A stretch of 64,000 bases of DNA, from NCBI GenBank assembly GCA_964494345.1, contig CAZBSI010000007.1, positions 62,001-126,000 on the forward strand. Reading direction: 5' to 3'. The position numbers were made by a program, and so were the translations under genes. The notes below the pieces were generated by a model. The model saw only the letters and a list, made by a program, of their open reading frames with translations. It was not told the DNA's origin and did no database searches. Shown here piece by piece: positions 1 to 7,319 of the stretch. This DNA comes from DTKD01 sp964494345 (GTDB lineage: Bacteria > Armatimonadota > UBA5829). Numbering within the stretch: position 1 is the first letter of the stretch; every line of letters starts with the position of its first letter.

Positions 1-629
1 TTCACAATCTGCCGGTAGCCGCGATCGGCAATGCGAAGAAGGCAAGGGCTGGCGATAGTGTCGTCGCGATAGGCTGCCCAAGGGGTCTGGATCATACCGT
101 GACCAGTGGGATAGTGTCCAGTCGCGAGCGCGAAATCGACGGAAAACGCTATATTCAAACCGACGCGGCGCTAAATGAAGGCAACAGCGGCGGCCCGCTA
201 TTGAACGACAAGGCTGAAGTCATCGGCATCAACACGATGATCCTCAAAGACGCCAATCAACTTGGCTTCGCTGTTCCGATCAACGACGCTTATGAGTTGC
301 TCAATAAAAATAACGTGCCAGTGATTACGACGCTCGACAATAAGGACCTGGCAAAAATGACACCGTCGGGCAAAGCCGGTGGGCAAACGGCCATGAAATC
401 GAAAAAGCTGGGCTGGATTTGGTATGCGAGCGGAGGTTTGCTTGTGGTAGTGGCCGCTGCAGTGGTCGCATTATTATTAATGAGGAAAAAGAAAACGCGA
501 AGACGACGGGCAACCGGCAGCGAAGATACATTGGAGATCACCCTGGGCCCATCTGCTCAAAAAACCCAGGCTCCACCTCAGCCGAGTGATACTGACGATC
601 TTGATGACATTGAGATAGAACTAAAATAG
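1..629 (+). CDS. Membrane-anchored trypsin-like (DegP-type) serine protease, 5' end missing
   Basis: The reading frame is open from the window edge (first full codon at 3), so the N-terminal half, including the expected His and Asp of the triad, lies outside. The visible part has the S1-protease core: a GCPRG-like strand, a T-S-G-I-V-S strand, and the catalytic serine motif GNSGGPL near 182-199. One membrane helix follows (about 413-480), then an Arg/Lys-rich stop-transfer stretch and a polar tail. The tail contains two copies of the locus-wide acidic motif (EDTLEITL near 525-545 and DDIEIEL at the very end). The topology puts the tail in the cytoplasm if the protease is also cytoplasmic or the helix inverts; this cannot be settled here. 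The next gene starts 24 bp downstream, so it probably belongs to the ubiquitin-like operon. Confidence 0.85.
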   Translation, partial: HNLPVAAIGNAKKARAGDSVVAIGCPRGLDHTVTSGIVSSREREIDGKRYIQTDAALNEGNSGGPLLNDKAEVIGINTMILKDANQLGFAVPINDAYELLNKNNVPVITTLDNKDLAKMTPSGKAGGQTAMKSKKLGWIWYASGGLLVVVAAAVVALLLMRKKKTRRRRATGSEDTLEITLGPSAQKTQAPPQPSDTDDLDDIEIELK

Positions 630-653
630 ACTTTAAAAGGAGAGAACAGGATT

Positions 654-923
654 ATGGGAAAAGTTGACGTAACTATTCGGGATGTCACCGGAAACAAAGA
701 GCAGCAGGCGACCCTGCCGGACGATGCCCCGGTGCGAAGGATTATCGGAAGGCTGGTTGAGATGATGCAACTGCCGACTACAGACCCCGGTGGACAAATG
801 CTGAGCTACAAATTTCAGCACAAAGCTTCCGGTAGGGAAATTAGCGATGAACAGACGCTGGCCGATGCGAATGTGCAGGACGGCGATGTGCTGCGTTTGT
901 CGACGGAGCCGACTGCGGGATGA
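654..923 (+). CDS. Ubiquitin-like beta-grasp protein (YukD-like Ubl)
   Basis: This 89-residue protein has a beta-grasp pattern: two N-terminal strands (VDVTIRDV, then EQQATLP), a helix (VRRIIGRLVEMMQL), and the typical ubiquitin/YukD finish L-A-D-A-N-V-Q-D-G-D-V-L-R-L. The C-terminus is T-E-P-T-A-G, so the exposed last residue is a single glycine and not a Gly-Gly pair. No residues need be removed before activation. An AAAGGAGAG ribosome site sits 10 bp before the ATG. Its stop overlaps the E1 start (ATGA), which indicates translational coupling. It is the likely modifier for the E1, E2 and JAMM proteins encoded next to it. YukD-like Ubls next to E1/E2/JAB genes are known from comparative genomics; conjugation by this protein is inference. 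Confidence 0.85.
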   Translation: MGKVDVTIRDVTGNKEQQATLPDDAPVRRIIGRLVEMMQLPTTDPGGQMLSYKFQHKASGREISDEQTLADANVQDGDVLRLSTEPTAG

Positions 924-2191
924 TAGAAGAAACCGACGATCTCGATATTCAATTGATAGGTGGCACCCCTGTGGCACCGCAGTCCCAGCAAGCAGAGCAA
1001 TCGGAGAAACAGAAACTGATCTGGGCCGAAGAGGACGAGGATCGCTACAGTAGGTTTCGGCTGATTCCATGGTGGGATCAGGACATACTGAAGCAGGCGC
1101 GGGTTCTGGTGGTCGGTGCCGGCGCCCTTGGCAACGAGATTATGAAAAACCTCGCGTTGCTGGGAGTGGGCAAGATATTCTTGATTGATCTGGACCGGAT
1201 TGAGAACTCGAACTTGTCAAGATCGGTGCTGTACAGGCAATCCGATGAAGGGTCGACTAAAGCGGAAGTGGCTGCGCGGTCGGCTATGGAGATCAACCCG
1301 GACATAACTGTGCGGCCGTTTGTGGGCAACATCGTTCACGACGTCGGGCTTGGGGTATTTCGGTCTATGGACGTGGTGATCTGTGGCCTGGACAACAGGG
1401 AAGCCAGGCTGTGGGTCAACCAATGCTGCTGGCGGGTGAACAGACCGTGGATTGATGGAGCCATTGAAGTGCTGCACGGTTTGGCGCGGGTCTTTGTGCC
1501 GCCGGACGGGGCGTGTTACGAATGCACGATGAATCAGATCGACTATGAAATGCTGAGGCGTCGCAAGTCGTGTGCTCTGTTGACCAGGGAACAGATGCTG
1601 GAAGGCAAAGTGCCGACCACGCCTACTGTTTCGGCTGTAATCGCTGGAATACAGTGTCAGGAGGCTGTAAAGCTGATTCACAATCGGCCTGATCTGCCGG
1701 TGCTTGCGGGGAAGGGGTATTTCTTCAACGGGCTGACTCATGACTCCTATGTAGTAAACTACGTGCGGAAGCAGGATTGCATGAGTCATGAGACGTTTGG
1801 AGACATAGTGCAGACGGACTGGCGAGCGCAGGATTTGACCCTGGGAGAGGCGCTTGAACGGGCGAAGGCCGATCTGGGCGAAGAGGCCGTGCTGGATCTT
1901 CACAGAGAGATCGTGCACGAGATGACCTGTGAGCAGTGCAGTGTTTCTGTGCAAACATCGAAACTGCTCGGCAAGATGACCGAATCTTATGCCGCCTGCC
2001 CGAAATGCGGGGAAGTGATGGCGTTGGAGATGTGTCATAGCATCTCCGGCGACGAGGCGTTTTTGGACAAGACCCTGGCGGAGATCGGCATACCCGCGTT
2101 TGACATTATATCGGGAAGGTGCGGGATGACCGAGATGTTCTATGAACTAAGCGGCGACAGGGCAGAGGCGCTTGGCGACATTGCCGATTAA
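920..2191 (+). CDS. E1-like ubiquitin-activating enzyme (ThiF/MoeB/UBA family)
   Basis: This 423-residue enzyme should adenylate the Ubl C-terminus and take it up as a thioester. The Rossmann motif VGAGALG is at 65-71. The acidic and Arg residues of the adenylation site follow in DLDRIENSNLSRSVLYR (90-106), and VICGLDN is at 153-159. C218, in KSCALL just before the helix TPTVSAVIAGIQ, sits where canonical E1s carry the catalytic cysteine and is the best candidate. CYEC (199-202) and two later CxxC pairs (337/340 and 360/363) look like zinc sites; the second set is in a C-terminal extension of unknown role. Residues 5-12 carry the locus motif DDLDIQL. ATGA overlap with the Ubl gene supports coupling. 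Family assignment is secure; substrate is inferred from position. Confidence 0.93.
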   Translation: MIEETDDLDIQLIGGTPVAPQSQQAEQSEKQKLIWAEEDEDRYSRFRLIPWWDQDILKQARVLVVGAGALGNEIMKNLALLGVGKIFLIDLDRIENSNLSRSVLYRQSDEGSTKAEVAARSAMEINPDITVRPFVGNIVHDVGLGVFRSMDVVICGLDNREARLWVNQCCWRVNRPWIDGAIEVLHGLARVFVPPDGACYECTMNQIDYEMLRRRKSCALLTREQMLEGKVPTTPTVSAVIAGIQCQEAVKLIHNRPDLPVLAGKGYFFNGLTHDSYVVNYVRKQDCMSHETFGDIVQTDWRAQDLTLGEALERAKADLGEEAVLDLHREIVHEMTCEQCSVSVQTSKLLGKMTESYAACPKCGEVMALEMCHSISGDEAFLDKTLAEIGIPAFDIISGRCGMTEMFYELSGDRAEALGDIAD

Positions 2192-2203
2192 AATCGGAAA
2201 GGA

Positions 2204-3181
2204 ATGGGTGGGAAGGCAGTGACTGCAAATGACAAGCACGACGACGTGGATGTTGAGCTGACTTTAACCGAAACGCGGCCGAGCGGTGCGATGGATTGTC
2301 CGGATATATGGATAGACCCCGAGGTCGAAAAGCAGATACACGCCTTCGCAAAAACAGATACCAGCAAAGAACTGGGAGGGATGCTGCTTGGAGAGTTGGT
2401 TACGGATTCGGTGACACCGCTGGTAAGGATATTGGCGGCTATAGAGGCCAGGCATACCGAGGCTACTCAGACGAGTATCAAATTCACACACGAGGCCTGG
2501 AACGACATTAACGAGATTAAGGACTCGAAGTATCCGAATTTGCGGATAGTCGGATGGTTTCATACTCATCCAGGCTTCGGGGTGTTTTTATCCCGTTGGG
2601 ACATGTTCATTCAGGAAAACTTTTTTAATCTGCCGTGGCAGGTCGCTTATGTGGTAGATCCACTGGGCAAAACGAGCGGGTTCTTCAGATGGGAGAACGG
2701 CAAGGTGACTCAGGTCGGCAAGGCAAAGGAAAGTGAGCCGCCGATTGTGGTGACTCTGCCGTCGGAGGAGAAGACTGGCCGGTCGTTTAACTGGGCGGCG
2801 TTTTTCTCTGTTGCGCTGAACGTGATGCTTGTTGCGGGGGTGCTGTATCTGGGTTTGCTGAGACCTCCGCAGGTTAAGGTCGAGGAGCGAATTGTCACAA
2901 AAGAAGTACCAGTCGTCGCCAATCAACAGCCTGATATTGCTGCAACGGAAAAGACGCAGGCGTGGACGGAATATGTTGTGCAGCGAGGGGATTCTTTTTG
3001 GTCGATAGCCAAGTCACAGTACGGACACGGCGAATTGTATAAAGCTATCCAGTTGTTCAACAATATGCCGAACAGAAAAATGTTGAACACAGGGGAGCGG
3101 TTGCGGCTGCCTTCAAAAGAGATCGCTGCGACGATGTGCGGTAGAAGTTTCCAGACAGATGAATCCACGACCAAGTTATAA
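2204..3181 (+). CDS. JAMM/MPN isopeptidase fused to membrane helix and LysM domain
   Basis: This 325-residue protein starts with the acidic motif DDVDVEL (13-19). A JAB/MPN metallopeptidase follows, with complete JAMM residues: E56 (KELGG), H120 and H122 (FHTHP), S130 and D133. A single membrane helix is at about 196-219. A LysM-like domain (VVQRGDSFWSIAKSQYG onward, about 257-304) binds peptidoglycan in known proteins. Read literally, this is a cytoplasmic deconjugase tethered to the cell wall through the inner membrane. It follows the E1 gene by 12 bp. The ATG at 2204 abuts a GGAAAGG element; an in-frame GTG at 2219 behind GGGAAGG is an alternative and keeps all motifs. It could cleave Ubl-target bonds or process the protease/RING partners. 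Confidence 0.9.
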   Translation: MGGKAVTANDKHDDVDVELTLTETRPSGAMDCPDIWIDPEVEKQIHAFAKTDTSKELGGMLLGELVTDSVTPLVRILAAIEARHTEATQTSIKFTHEAWNDINEIKDSKYPNLRIVGWFHTHPGFGVFLSRWDMFIQENFFNLPWQVAYVVDPLGKTSGFFRWENGKVTQVGKAKESEPPIVVTLPSEEKTGRSFNWAAFFSVALNVMLVAGVLYLGLLRPPQVKVEERIVTKEVPVVANQQPDIAATEKTQAWTEYVVQRGDSFWSIAKSQYGHGELYKAIQLFNNMPNRKMLNTGERLRLPSKEIAATMCGRSFQTDESTTKL

Positions 3182-3199
3182 ACAAAGGAGGTTAAACGA

Positions 3200-3775
3200 G
3201 TGAATGACGTAATAGGAAAAATTTGTCCATATTGTCAGTATCCGATTAAGCCGGAGGTCCGCGTTACGCAATGTAGTAAATGCGGAATGCCACATCATAC
3301 GGAGTGCTGGGAGCAAAACGGAGGATGCGCAACATTCGGTTGCTGTGGCTCTGAGACCTCAGAAGCAGTCGCCCCTGGAACCCAAGCTCGGATTGAGGTG
3401 AATCCCGGCACAGACGCGACTATTCAGGCTGTTAGTTTTGGGACCGCTTTTATTGAGGCGTTGAAGGCGTCCGTTATCCTAGCCATCACTACGGGAATTG
3501 GTTACAAAATTGCTTCTCCAGAAAATACAGCGATATCAAGCGTAATTGGCGTGCTGGTTGGTATCTTGATTGTTTTTGTGTTGGATGCACAGACCAGGCT
3601 AGATTACGAGACTCCGTTATATCAAGCAATGAAGGCTTCCGGCATTCTGGCTATCACAACGGGAATTGGATACAAAATCGGTTCTCCGGAAACTGTCGCT
3701 ACTACAAGTGTAATCGGCGTACTAGTGGGTATTGTCATTGTTTTCGTGCTGGATGCAAAGAGCAGAACAGAATAG
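3200..3775 (+). CDS. RING-like zinc-finger membrane protein A (prokaryotic RING family)
   Basis: The GTG start has an AAAGGAGG ribosome site 8 bp upstream. Residues 9-48 form a compact binuclear finger with ligands C9, C12, C25, C28, H32/H33, C36, C43 and C48. The signature is CPYCQYPI...CxxCGMPHHTECW...NGGC...GC, typical of prokaryotic RING-type treble clefs predicted to act as E3-like adaptors beside bacterial E1/E2 genes. Its C-terminal half consists of two near-identical 47-residue hydrophobic units, giving about four membrane spans. The finger would face the cytoplasm. Four paralogues in the same locus share the finger but have unrelated tails. E3 activity is inference; no enzymatic residue proves it. 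Confidence 0.85.
   Translation: MNDVIGKICPYCQYPIKPEVRVTQCSKCGMPHHTECWEQNGGCATFGCCGSETSEAVAPGTQARIEVNPGTDATIQAVSFGTAFIEALKASVILAITTGIGYKIASPENTAISSVIGVLVGILIVFVLDAQTRLDYETPLYQAMKASGILAITTGIGYKIGSPETVATTSVIGVLVGIVIVFVLDAKSRTE
3458..3766 (+). repeat. Intragenic tandem duplication in RING protein A
   Basis: Two 141-bp units (3458-3598 and 3626-3766) encode near-identical 47-residue hydrophobic segments separated by 9 residues. Both share the core LAITTGIGYKI and end VIGVLVGI-IVFVLDA. The DNA has diverged more than the protein, so the duplication is not very recent and the peptide sequence appears to be constrained. Confidence 0.8.
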
Positions 3776-3780
3776 TATAG

Positions 3781-4374
3781 ATGAGCTCTCCCGTAGGTAA
3801 AACTTGTCCGTATTGTCAGTATCCGATCAAGCCGGGGGAGCCGGTGATTGAGTGCGGCCAATGCGGTATGCCGCACCATACGGCTTGCTGGGAGCACAAC
3901 GGCGGGTGTACTACTTATGGGTGCAGTGGGACTCAGAGATATCAGCCTGTGCATTCAAATATTCCACCAAGCCAGGATTACATTGACCTCACGGACATCG
4001 GGCAGGAGTGGGATACGGAAGTGGCTCCCTCCTATCAACCTCCGCCGAACGCAGGATCGACGGGATCTGAGGCGCCTTTGGTGGCGGCATCGAAGTCTTT
4101 GGCAGGCAGCGGTGGAGTGATCGGGGCGATAATCGGAGGGATTATCGGACTTGCCGGCGGCGGCATTGGTTGTTTGCCCGGTGCGATTTTAGGCTTTTTT
4201 ATAGGCTGTGTGCTTGGCGGAGTTATACTATACGCCATTATTCTGGCTATTGCAGGCGGAATCGGGTATGCGTTTGGGAGTGCCGGCGGAGCCGACGCAG
4301 CAGCAGGCGGGGCAGCGATTGGGCTGATAGTGGGAGTTATAATAATTGTAATTGGTTGTTGCAAACAGAATTGA
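3781..4374 (+). CDS. RING-like zinc-finger membrane protein B with glycine-zipper tail
   Basis: This 197-residue protein opens with the same finger as protein A (C9, C12, C25, C28, H32/H33, C36, C43, C48). A polar, Pro-rich linker of about 50 residues follows. Then comes a long Gly/Ala/Ile-rich hydrophobic region (about 105-195) with repeated GGxxGxxxG spacing like glycine-zipper membrane proteins. The linker holds YIDLTDIG, at best a weak relative of the locus motif. It starts 5 bp after gene A stops, so the two are co-translated. Its role is probably to present the finger at the inner membrane. Confidence 0.83.
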   Translation: MSSPVGKTCPYCQYPIKPGEPVIECGQCGMPHHTACWEHNGGCTTYGCSGTQRYQPVHSNIPPSQDYIDLTDIGQEWDTEVAPSYQPPPNAGSTGSEAPLVAASKSLAGSGGVIGAIIGGIIGLAGGGIGCLPGAILGFFIGCVLGGVILYAIILAIAGGIGYAFGSAGGADAAAGGAAIGLIVGVIIIVIGCCKQN

Positions 4375-4422
4375 GGGAGGCAACTGACGAGCGCAACGCT
4401 GCGCTTTTGGAAAGATTGAGCT

Positions 4423-5031
4423 ATGGCTGGTCAAATAGCAGGGCCTGGGGTGACAGGAAAAACATGTCCGTTCTGCCAGACTCCAATTAAGCCAAATGAG
4501 CGGGTGTTTGTGTGTGATGCCTGCCGCATACCACATCATCTGGAGTGTTGGCAGGCCAACGGCGGGTGTACGACTTTCGGGTGCACTGCGGCAAATGCGG
4601 CCCCGGTGGCGTATCGCCCTAATCAGCAGCGCACATACGACGAAAACCCACCGCCATACGTACAACCGGCCCCTCCGCCAAGATATGTGCCGCCTCAGGG
4701 TGGGTATCAGCACTACTATCCTAAGCAGGCGCCACCTGAAATAGCGGGTAAACTTAACTGGGGTGCATTTCTCTTAACTTTTTGGTGGTCAATATTCCAC
4801 AATGTATGGATTGGACTTTTAGTGCTGGTTCCCTACGTCGGCTGGGTGATGTCTTTTGTCTTATTATTCAAAGGCAATGAGTGGGCGTGGCAAAATCGTA
4901 GATTTGAGAGTGTGCAGCACTTCAATGAGGTGCAAAACGCCTGGATGAAATGGGGTGTGGGACTGCTGCTTGTCCCTTTGGCATTCCTGTTTTTATTCCT
5001 GTTGTTGGCGGGTGTAGCGAGTTCCTACTAA
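4423..5031 (+). CDS. RING-like zinc-finger membrane protein C (DUF2628-like tail)
   Basis: This 202-residue protein carries the RING-like finger at 15-54 (C15, C18, C31, C34, H38/H39, C42, C49, C54). A Pro/Tyr/Gln-rich linker follows. The C-terminal half (about 108-202) has the LNWGAFLLTFWW...GNEWAWQNRR...F-x-x-V-Q pattern seen in small DUF2628-like membrane proteins, with three hydrophobic segments. The 48-bp gap to gene B holds a GAGGGAGGCA stretch. The locus motif is not obvious here. It is a paralogue of A, B, D and E by the finger only. Confidence 0.82.
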   Translation: MAGQIAGPGVTGKTCPFCQTPIKPNERVFVCDACRIPHHLECWQANGGCTTFGCTAANAAPVAYRPNQQRTYDENPPPYVQPAPPPRYVPPQGGYQHYYPKQAPPEIAGKLNWGAFLLTFWWSIFHNVWIGLLVLVPYVGWVMSFVLLFKGNEWAWQNRRFESVQHFNEVQNAWMKWGVGLLLVPLAFLFLFLLLAGVASSY

Positions 5032-5032
5032 C

Positions 5033-5929
5033 ATGCTTGTAGCTGGTAAGCTCTGTCCATATTGTCAAAACCGGATTGCGGCGGATAGTGAGGCAACTAT
5101 CTGTCCGGCCTGCAACACTCCTCATCATACCGAGTGTTGGAACTATAACGGCGGGTGTACGACGTTCGGCTGCCGGGAAATGCCTGGTGCAGTAAGAACC
5201 GTGGCAAGCGCACCTGTCATAGACGACGATCTGGAGATAGAGCTACATCCTCCGGTGGGTGGCTATTCGGCGCCGCATAACCAGGGCTGGGGGCAGCCGT
5301 ATCAGCGACCTGGAAATCGTGCGAACACAAACTGGGCGTTTGCGATAGCCGCAGTCTTTGTAATTATCTTCATAGGTATGATAGTAGCGGTGGTGAGTGT
5401 CGGCTCAAAGGAACCGGATACATCACACATGAAAGCGGCTATCCAGGCAATTGATTCGAAAGATTATGAGGACGCTATCACATACTGCTCTCTGGCGATT
5501 TCGGCTGATCCGAAAAGCACGGCTGCATATTATTTGAAAGGCAAACTACTGCTGGAACTGATGGAGAATCGCAGCGACAGCTTTGAAAAACTGGTATATC
5601 TGGCCCAAACCGGGGAAACCAGCCGGCTCGACGAGGCCGACGATTGTTTTGAACAGTGTATTCTGACAACGCCGAGCGATGAAAATGTATCAGTCGAATA
5701 TCTGAATATGACCTCTGCGGAGGTTGTCGGCAGTTCGCGCATCTTTATGGCGCTGACAGCGACACTGAGGGCTGTTGCGAATTCTCACGCCAACCATCCG
5801 GATTATGCCAGGCAATGGGCGACCATAGCCAGGCAAAATATCAGATATGCTAGACAACACAACCTTAGCTCGAAATACGATCGACCGATCCAAATCCTGG
5901 AAAACATTGCGTCTGATTATTCGCGTTAG
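5033..5929 (+). CDS. RING-like zinc-finger protein D with membrane helix and TPR-like domain
   Basis: The ATG lies one base after the stop of gene C. The finger spans residues 8-47 (C8, C11, C24, C27, H31/H32, C35, C42, C47). It is followed by the acidic motif DDDLEIEL (64-71), a polar linker, one membrane helix (about 103-123) and a helical domain of about 165 residues. That domain begins with a TPR-like pair (YEDAITYCSLAISADPKS and onward). With one span, the finger and motif would be cytoplasmic and the TPR domain periplasmic, or the reverse. It could recruit substrates for Ubl transfer; this is inference. Confidence 0.83.
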   Translation: MLVAGKLCPYCQNRIAADSEATICPACNTPHHTECWNYNGGCTTFGCREMPGAVRTVASAPVIDDDLEIELHPPVGGYSAPHNQGWGQPYQRPGNRANTNWAFAIAAVFVIIFIGMIVAVVSVGSKEPDTSHMKAAIQAIDSKDYEDAITYCSLAISADPKSTAAYYLKGKLLLELMENRSDSFEKLVYLAQTGETSRLDEADDCFEQCILTTPSDENVSVEYLNMTSAEVVGSSRIFMALTATLRAVANSHANHPDYARQWATIARQNIRYARQHNLSSKYDRPIQILENIASDYSR

Positions 5930-5970
5930 TTTCCGTTTATATATCACTAAGTAAGTTGGAGACAAAATCA

Positions 5971-6537
5971 ATGAACCCCAGAATGATGCGTCTGAATGCG
6001 GACTATGAGAAAATCAGAAACGAGTTTCTCGGTCACAAATATGTTAAGGTGGAGGCTTTAGGCCCGGTGCCTCCGGAGAGGTATAGGATTACTTATAAAG
6101 TGCCGGGGGTGCGATGGGATAATGCGAATAACAGACCGATCATTGTAAACGAACACATCGCCGAGATTTATCTTCACGCCAATTATCCTCGTGAGACCCC
6201 GAAAGCTACGCTGCTAACTCCGATCTGGCATCCGAACTTTGGTTCGTATATATGCATTGGAGACTACTGGGCGGCCGGGGAGACACTGGTGGATGTTATC
6301 GTGCAGATCGGGGATATGATTCAATACAAATCTTATAACCCGAAGAGTCCGCTAAACGGCCGAGCAGCTCAGTGGTCTGTCGCAAATAAACACATGTTTC
6401 CGGTTGGGCGCATAGATCTGTTGCAGCCTGAGCCTGAAATTGAATTTGGGGCGTCCAGCTCCGCTCAAGAAGATGACCTCGGGATAGTGTTGGGGCCGAA
6501 ACCGGCTTACGATGACTTGGAGATCGAGCTGAGATGA
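5971..6537 (+). CDS. E2-like ubiquitin-conjugating enzyme (UBC fold)
   Basis: I chose the ATG at 5971 because GGAGA lies 8 bp upstream; a TTG 15 bp earlier is weaker. The 188-residue protein shows the UBC order: a strand-rich N-terminal half, YPRETPKATLLTP, then HPNFGSYICIGDYW. This contains the E2 HPN tripeptide (87-89), the predicted catalytic C95 and a conserved W100. A helix (ETLVDVIVQIGDMIQY) and an N-P-x-S-P-L-N segment close the fold. After about residue 155 comes a disordered acidic tail with two locus motifs, DDLGIVL (168-174) and DDLEIEL (181-187, one residue from the end). It should accept Ubl from the E1 by transthioesterification. Its stop overlaps the next start (ATGA). Confidence 0.92.
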   Translation: MNPRMMRLNADYEKIRNEFLGHKYVKVEALGPVPPERYRITYKVPGVRWDNANNRPIIVNEHIAEIYLHANYPRETPKATLLTPIWHPNFGSYICIGDYWAAGETLVDVIVQIGDMIQYKSYNPKSPLNGRAAQWSVANKHMFPVGRIDLLQPEPEIEFGASSSAQEDDLGIVLGPKPAYDDLEIELR

Positions 6538-7295
6538 CACCTCCGGATGATGCCGGATATCAAGATTTAGAGATAGAGTTCACCCAGCAGGCCGGGCATG
6601 AGTTGCAAATTGCACACCGGCCTCAGGGGGAGTTGGTGGGTACGATACCTGCTGGGGCTGTTGAGGTTTATATTGACCGCGCGGCAATTCAGGCGGCCTG
6701 GGATCATGTGTTGACAAATCGGCGGACGGAGCTTGGCGGGATGCTGATCGGGCAGCGTGCTGAGGATAACGGCCTTTTCACGCACATCATTAAGAGCCTC
6801 GACGCAAAGTATACGGGGACTACTGTCGGCAGTCTGACTTTCACTCACGATACGTGGAGAAACATATCGGATAGGATGGATAGTCAATACCCAGATGCCA
6901 AGATCGTGGGATGGTATCACTCGCATCCGGGCCACGGGATATTTATGAGCGGACGCGACAAGTTTATACACAACAATTTCTTTCCCAATAACTGGCAGTG
7001 CGCGCTTGTGCTGGATCCGATACATAATGATGAAGGGTTGTTTCAGTTAGTAAACGGACAGATTGTGCGCACGGGGTATTGGTGTGCGCCGAACCGGCCG
7101 ACAAAAGCGACCCCGCAGAAACCTGAACCCACATTAGTAGTCTTGCCGCCGAACGATTTAGAAAAAGCCGCAGACCATTTACACGAAGCGGCAGAGCATT
7201 TAGGCTCCGGGATTGGCAAGCTGATCGATTATGGGGTCGACCGGGTGCGACATACCAAGGATCAGCTTGGTCGCCGGTTCGACAAGAAGGCATAA
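6534..7295 (+). CDS. JAMM/MPN isopeptidase, soluble paralogue
   Basis: This 253-residue protein begins with the locus motif DLEIEF (11-16). Its JAB/MPN domain has a complete JAMM set: E66 (TELGG), H129 and H131 (YHSHP), S139 and D142. It resembles the LysM-linked JAMM protein at 2204 but has no membrane helix. Its C-terminus is an amphipathic, charged helical region (about 205-250). It is the likelier free cytoplasmic deconjugase of the pair, with the other acting at the membrane. The start overlaps the E2 stop. Confidence 0.9.
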   Translation: MTPPDDAGYQDLEIEFTQQAGHELQIAHRPQGELVGTIPAGAVEVYIDRAAIQAAWDHVLTNRRTELGGMLIGQRAEDNGLFTHIIKSLDAKYTGTTVGSLTFTHDTWRNISDRMDSQYPDAKIVGWYHSHPGHGIFMSGRDKFIHNNFFPNNWQCALVLDPIHNDEGLFQLVNGQIVRTGYWCAPNRPTKATPQKPEPTLVVLPPNDLEKAADHLHEAAEHLGSGIGKLIDYGVDRVRHTKDQLGRRFDKKA

Positions 7296-7319
7296 CACCG
7301 CGCCGAAAGGAGAGCTTCG

